In this document: positions 5,279-7,796 of the stretch, in pieces
Numbering within the stretch: position 1 is the first letter of the stretch
Layout: each line of letters begins with the position of its first letter
Assembly: GCA_900770335.1 (NCBI GenBank)
Contig: CAAGKD010000005.1
Coordinates: forward strand, 1 to 7,796
DNA: 7,796 nt
DNA from: an uncultured Sutterella sp.
Lineage (GTDB): Bacteria > Pseudomonadota > Gammaproteobacteria > Burkholderiales > Burkholderiaceae_F
Direction: 5' to 3'
The notes under the pieces: generated by a model
Seen by the model: the letters and a program-made list of their open reading frames with translations, nothing else
Database searches by the model: none
What the model was told of the DNA's origin: nothing
Made by a program: the position numbers and the translations under genes

Positions 5279-7708
5279 ATCGCGCACCTCGTCAGGGTTC
5301 CCGGGCCTCGGGATCCTTCGGATCCGGCGGCACCGGGCTCTCCCACCTCGGCCTTCACCCAATCCGAACAATCCGCTCAATCGGCTTCATTCGCTTCACT
5401 TGGTGCGGAGCCGACCGGCGGCGCGCCCGCGCTCGTCCTCACGCTGCAGCCCGTTCTTGCGGACGGCGAGCACGGGGACGCGCTGCGGCTGCCGCTCGCT
5501 CCCGCGCCTGCGGGCGGCACGGGGGCTTCGGGCGATTCGGAGAGCTCCGCTCCGCGCGTGCTCTCCGGAACTGCGCCGACGCGGCTCGCGCTTCCCTCCG
5601 ACGCGCTCATCCGGCTCCGGCTCTCGGGCGTCGCGCTCGGCCGGGGCGACGCCGTCAGCGTCCTTCATCGCGGACGCGTGATCGCGAGCGCCGCCGTTGT
5701 CGCCTTGGGCGGACTCTCCCCTGAGGAGGGGCTCACGCTCCTCTTCGGAACGAAGTCCCTCTCCCATGATCCCCCCTTCGTCGAGGAGATCGGCCTCGTC
5801 ACGCTCGAGGTGCGGCTCATGAAGCGCTTCCGAGGCTTCCGGGCGCTCGAGGGGGCGGAGGGAGAGGAGGAGGGCGAGGCCTTTGACGCCTCCGCTTCGG
5901 GCGATCCCGCGGGCGCGGATCCTGAGGACGGAGCCTTCGAGGATTATCTCAGCGGCCGGCGTCCGGGCTCGGCCATTGAGATCCTCGTTGCGCCGCCCTT
6001 TGAGCTGCTGATTCCCGAGGGACCCGCCTCGCGCAATCTCGCCGCCATGGCGGACTTCGTCTGCCGGGAGCACGATGCGTTCCTCTCCGAGACCGGCAGC
6101 TCCGGCTCGGGCGTCGTGCGCGCGGCGGCTTCCGAGCGCGAGTCGGTGCTTGAGCAGCGCGTGAGCGCCCTCGAGGAGCGGGTCCGCAAAATGGCCAGGG
6201 CCTTTGCGCTCATGAGGCTTCGGCCCGCCTCGCGGCTTTCCGAGGACGTCGAGCTTCTCCCCGCGCGCGCGCTCGGGCGCGCCCGGCGCATGGACGCGGC
6301 GACGCTGCGGGACGCAATGACCGTCATGGCCGTCATGCGGCCGGCAGGCGCCCCTTCCGGGCCCTTGGGCGATTCATCGTCGGCGGGCCTTCACGGAGCC
6401 GTTCGGGCGCGAGTGCTCTCGACGCGCCATGACACGGAGGAGAACCGCATGTTCGCAGGGTTTGTCCTCGCGATGGAGCGCCGCGCGGGCGAGGCGCAGG
6501 GAAAGCTCATCGAACTCATGGAGCGGCTCCAGGGCGTGGATGACCGTAGAAATGCCTCCGGGGCGCCTCACGGACCGGCGCCGGCCTCCCGCTACGTTTC
6601 CTCGGGCGGCGCCGTGCTCTCGGCCGCCGTGGCGAGAATCGGCGACGCCGTCTCCCGCATCGCCGCTGCGCGCGAGACGCTCCGGGGGCTCTGTCGCGAG
6701 GCCTGCAGGACCTTCGGCATCGATCCGCGCGAGACGGCGGCCGCGCCCTTCGTTTTCCGGGCCACGCCCGTCATGCTCGCGAGCGGCCCCTTCCGGGCGA
6801 TCCTCGAGACGATGCTCGAGTGGCGCGAGAACGCCCCGGACCCCGGAGAGCTCGTGCTTGAGGAGCGTTTTCTCCTCGAAGGCATGGAGCGGAGCCGGCT
6901 CTACGAGTACTTCGTCCTTCTCAAGCTCCTGCGCGGGCTCGCGGACGCGGGGCTGCGGTTCGTTTCGTCAAGGCGCGCCGAATGGAAGGGCGCTGGCGCG
7001 CTCTACGAGCCCGCGGACCATCCGAGCGTATTCGTTTTTGAGCGGCCTGAGGCTCAAGGAGAGGCCGTCACGCGCGTCACGCTCTGGTACCAGCCCGTGA
7101 TCTCCGGGCGCGGGACCGCCGGCGAGGAGGGCGTCATGCTGCGGCGCGCCACGCGGTATTCCCTGGCGTCCCTTGACGCCATCAATCTCGCCGTCTCCCG
7201 GGGGGCGCTCCCCGGGCTCGATCCGAAGCTTCCGGCGAAGCCCTTCTACACGCCCGACTATGTCATCTGCGTGGAGCGGGGCGCTTCGTGCGTAAGAGCG
7301 AATGGCTTTTCAGCAACGGAGAAAGCCCAGAAAGAGCCGTCGGAAGGCGTCCGCAGGCGCTGGATCATCGTCGACGCGAAGTATTCGAAGGTGAAGACGG
7401 TGCTCCTTTCGCAGACGCCGTCCCTCATCTACAAGTACCTTTTCTCCGTGCGCCCCCTCACGCCGCAGGACGCGGTCGAGGGGCTCTGGGTGCTCTGCGG
7501 GAACGCGCTCAACGAGCCCGCGGGCGCCGTCACACCGCTCGATTGCGCTTTTGACGCGGCAGACGCTGCAGAGGTTGAAAATGCCGATGACGCCGAGGCG
7601 GGCGGCCCTCAGGGCTTTGACGGAGGTCCGGCGATGGTCGTCGAGCGGCTCGATGCCGAGGCGGAGGCCGAGTCCTTGAAGAGAAGGCTCCTTGCGCTTC
7701 TTCGGTGA
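5276..7708 (+). CDS. DUF2357/McrC-like protein with PD-(D/E)XK nuclease domain
   Basis: Predicted effector nuclease of the McrBC-like system; 810 residues against about 350 for E. coli McrC. Seen in order: a low-complexity N-terminus with a QSE/QSA repeat (29-43); a beta-rich DUF2357-type region (about 50-255) with an acidic insert (about 191-226); a short heptad-like helix (about 285-310); the DUF2357-type H-D-T-E-E-N-R block at 385-391; a helical spacer; and the nuclease. Nuclease motifs are E544 in RLYEYF, D661 in YTPDYVI, and D700-A-K702 in WIIVDAKYS, the expected E...D...D-x-K arrangement, so it looks active. The 39 residues between D661 and D700 include a lower-GC, Lys/Glu/Ser-rich loop. 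A second acidic loop (760-784) precedes the C-terminal helix. By analogy with McrC, the N-terminal part should dock on the AAA+ ring encoded just upstream and be activated by it. Substrate (DNA or RNA, modified or not) cannot be read from the sequence. Confidence 0.85.
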   Translation: MIAHLVRVPGPRDPSDPAAPGSPTSAFTQSEQSAQSASFASLGAEPTGGAPALVLTLQPVLADGEHGDALRLPLAPAPAGGTGASGDSESSAPRVLSGTAPTRLALPSDALIRLRLSGVALGRGDAVSVLHRGRVIASAAVVALGGLSPEEGLTLLFGTKSLSHDPPFVEEIGLVTLEVRLMKRFRGFRALEGAEGEEEGEAFDASASGDPAGADPEDGAFEDYLSGRRPGSAIEILVAPPFELLIPEGPASRNLAAMADFVCREHDAFLSETGSSGSGVVRAAASERESVLEQRVSALEERVRKMARAFALMRLRPASRLSEDVELLPARALGRARRMDAATLRDAMTVMAVMRPAGAPSGPLGDSSSAGLHGAVRARVLSTRHDTEENRMFAGFVLAMERRAGEAQGKLIELMERLQGVDDRRNASGAPHGPAPASRYVSSGGAVLSAAVARIGDAVSRIAAARETLRGLCREACRTFGIDPRETAAAPFVFRATPVMLASGPFRAILETMLEWRENAPDPGELVLEERFLLEGMERSRLYEYFVLLKLLRGLADAGLRFVSSRRAEWKGAGALYEPADHPSVFVFERPEAQGEAVTRVTLWYQPVISGRGTAGEEGVMLRRATRYSLASLDAINLAVSRGALPGLDPKLPAKPFYTPDYVICVERGASCVRANGFSATEKAQKEPSEGVRRRWIIVDAKYSKVKTVLLSQTPSLIYKYLFSVRPLTPQDAVEGLWVLCGNALNEPAGAVTPLDCAFDAADAAEVENADDAEAGGPQGFDGGPAMVVERLDAEAEAESLKRRLLALLR
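5360..5404 (+). repeat. 9-bp tandem repeat in the nuclease N-terminus, containing copy 2 of the 16-bp word
   Basis: Five 9-bp units (caatccgaa, caatccgct, caatcggct, tcattcgct, tcacttggt) encode QSE-QSA-QSA-SFA-SLG, residues 29-43. The first 16 bases are identical to 2331-2346 in the AAA+ gene. The units become more divergent to the right. The region is predicted disordered and its base composition is less G/C-rich than the surrounding gene. Confidence 0.75.
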
Positions 7709-7713
7709 GGCCA

Positions 7714-7737
7714 GCATGCGGATCGGCATGCGGACCG
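7714..7737 (+). repeat. 12-bp tandem repeat just after the nuclease stop
   Basis: gcatgcggatcg is followed at once by gcatgcggaccg, 11 of 12 bases identical. The two GCATGC palindromes can also pair with each other around a six-base loop. No T tract follows, so it is not a convincing terminator. Confidence 0.6.
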
Positions 7738-7784
7738 GGCGGCCTGAGCGGATGTTTGCGAAGACTGGGGGGGGGGGGGTATAA
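7716..7784 (+). CDS. Possible start of a third operon ORF, cut at the contig end
   Basis: ATG 7716 has a GAGG at 7707-7710 that overlaps the nuclease stop codon, a usual layout for a coupled next gene. The reading starts MRIGMRTGRPERMFAKTG and then runs into the G13 tract and a TAA inside the terminal A/T bases. If the last 30 bases are artefact, the true gene may continue beyond the window. Only about 17 reliable codons are visible, so no product can be named and it may be chance. Confidence 0.25.
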   Translation: MRIGMRTGRPERMFAKTGGGGV

Positions 7785-7796
7785 AAAAAAAAAAAA
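7767..7796. other. Terminal homopolymers (G13-TAT-A14), probable contig-end artefact
   Basis: The window ends in 13 G (7767-7779), TAT, and 14 A (7783-7796). Nothing similar occurs in the rest of the high-GC window, and it lies exactly at the end. Sequencing or assembly error is the likeliest cause; a real homopolymer tract is possible. Confidence 0.7.

Overview
This is a high-GC bacterial window with strong G/C bias at third codon positions. All convincing genes lie on the + strand. The L-cysteine desulfidase at the left edge suits an anaerobic or gut-associated bacterium. A high-GC proteobacterium is plausible, but nothing here fixes the taxon.

Layout: (1) 1-1029 is the 3' part of a cyuA/yhaM-type L-cysteine desulfidase gene, cut by the left edge. 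(2) 1030-1245 is a non-coding gap with terminator-like hairpins behind cyuA and a separate G/C-rich hairpin in the leader of the next gene. (3) 1246-5256 encodes a 1336-residue McrB-like AAA+ protein. It has an unrecognised helical N-terminus, long low-complexity linkers, a possible cold-shock/OB-like module, a coiled coil and a C-terminal AAA+ motor. (4) 5276-7708, 19 bp downstream, encodes an 810-residue DUF2357/McrC-like protein with a C-terminal PD-(D/E)XK nuclease. (5) 7709-7796 holds a 12-bp tandem repeat, the possible start of another ORF, and a terminal G13-TAT-A14 run that looks like a contig-end artefact.

The two large genes look like one operon for a two-component, McrBC-type (type IV restriction-like) defence system. 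The AAA+ protein would sense or bind the target and assemble into a nucleotide-hydrolysing motor. The DUF2357 protein would dock on it and cut nucleic acid. The departures from E. coli McrBC are the internal coiled coil, the possible cold-shock-like domain before it, and an AAA+ signature of the DE-x-N-L / N-x-D-x-T-T type instead of the classical McrB MNxxDR type. These put the pair in a divergent McrBC branch. The coiled coil plus McrC-like nuclease recalls the coiled-coil nuclease tandem (CoCoNuT) group, but membership cannot be shown from sequence reading alone.

A DNA-level peculiarity is that both large genes carry 9-bp (three-codon) tandem repeats in their predicted disordered linkers. 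One 16-bp AT-richer word, caatccgaacaatccg, occurs once in each gene and is read in a different codon phase in each.
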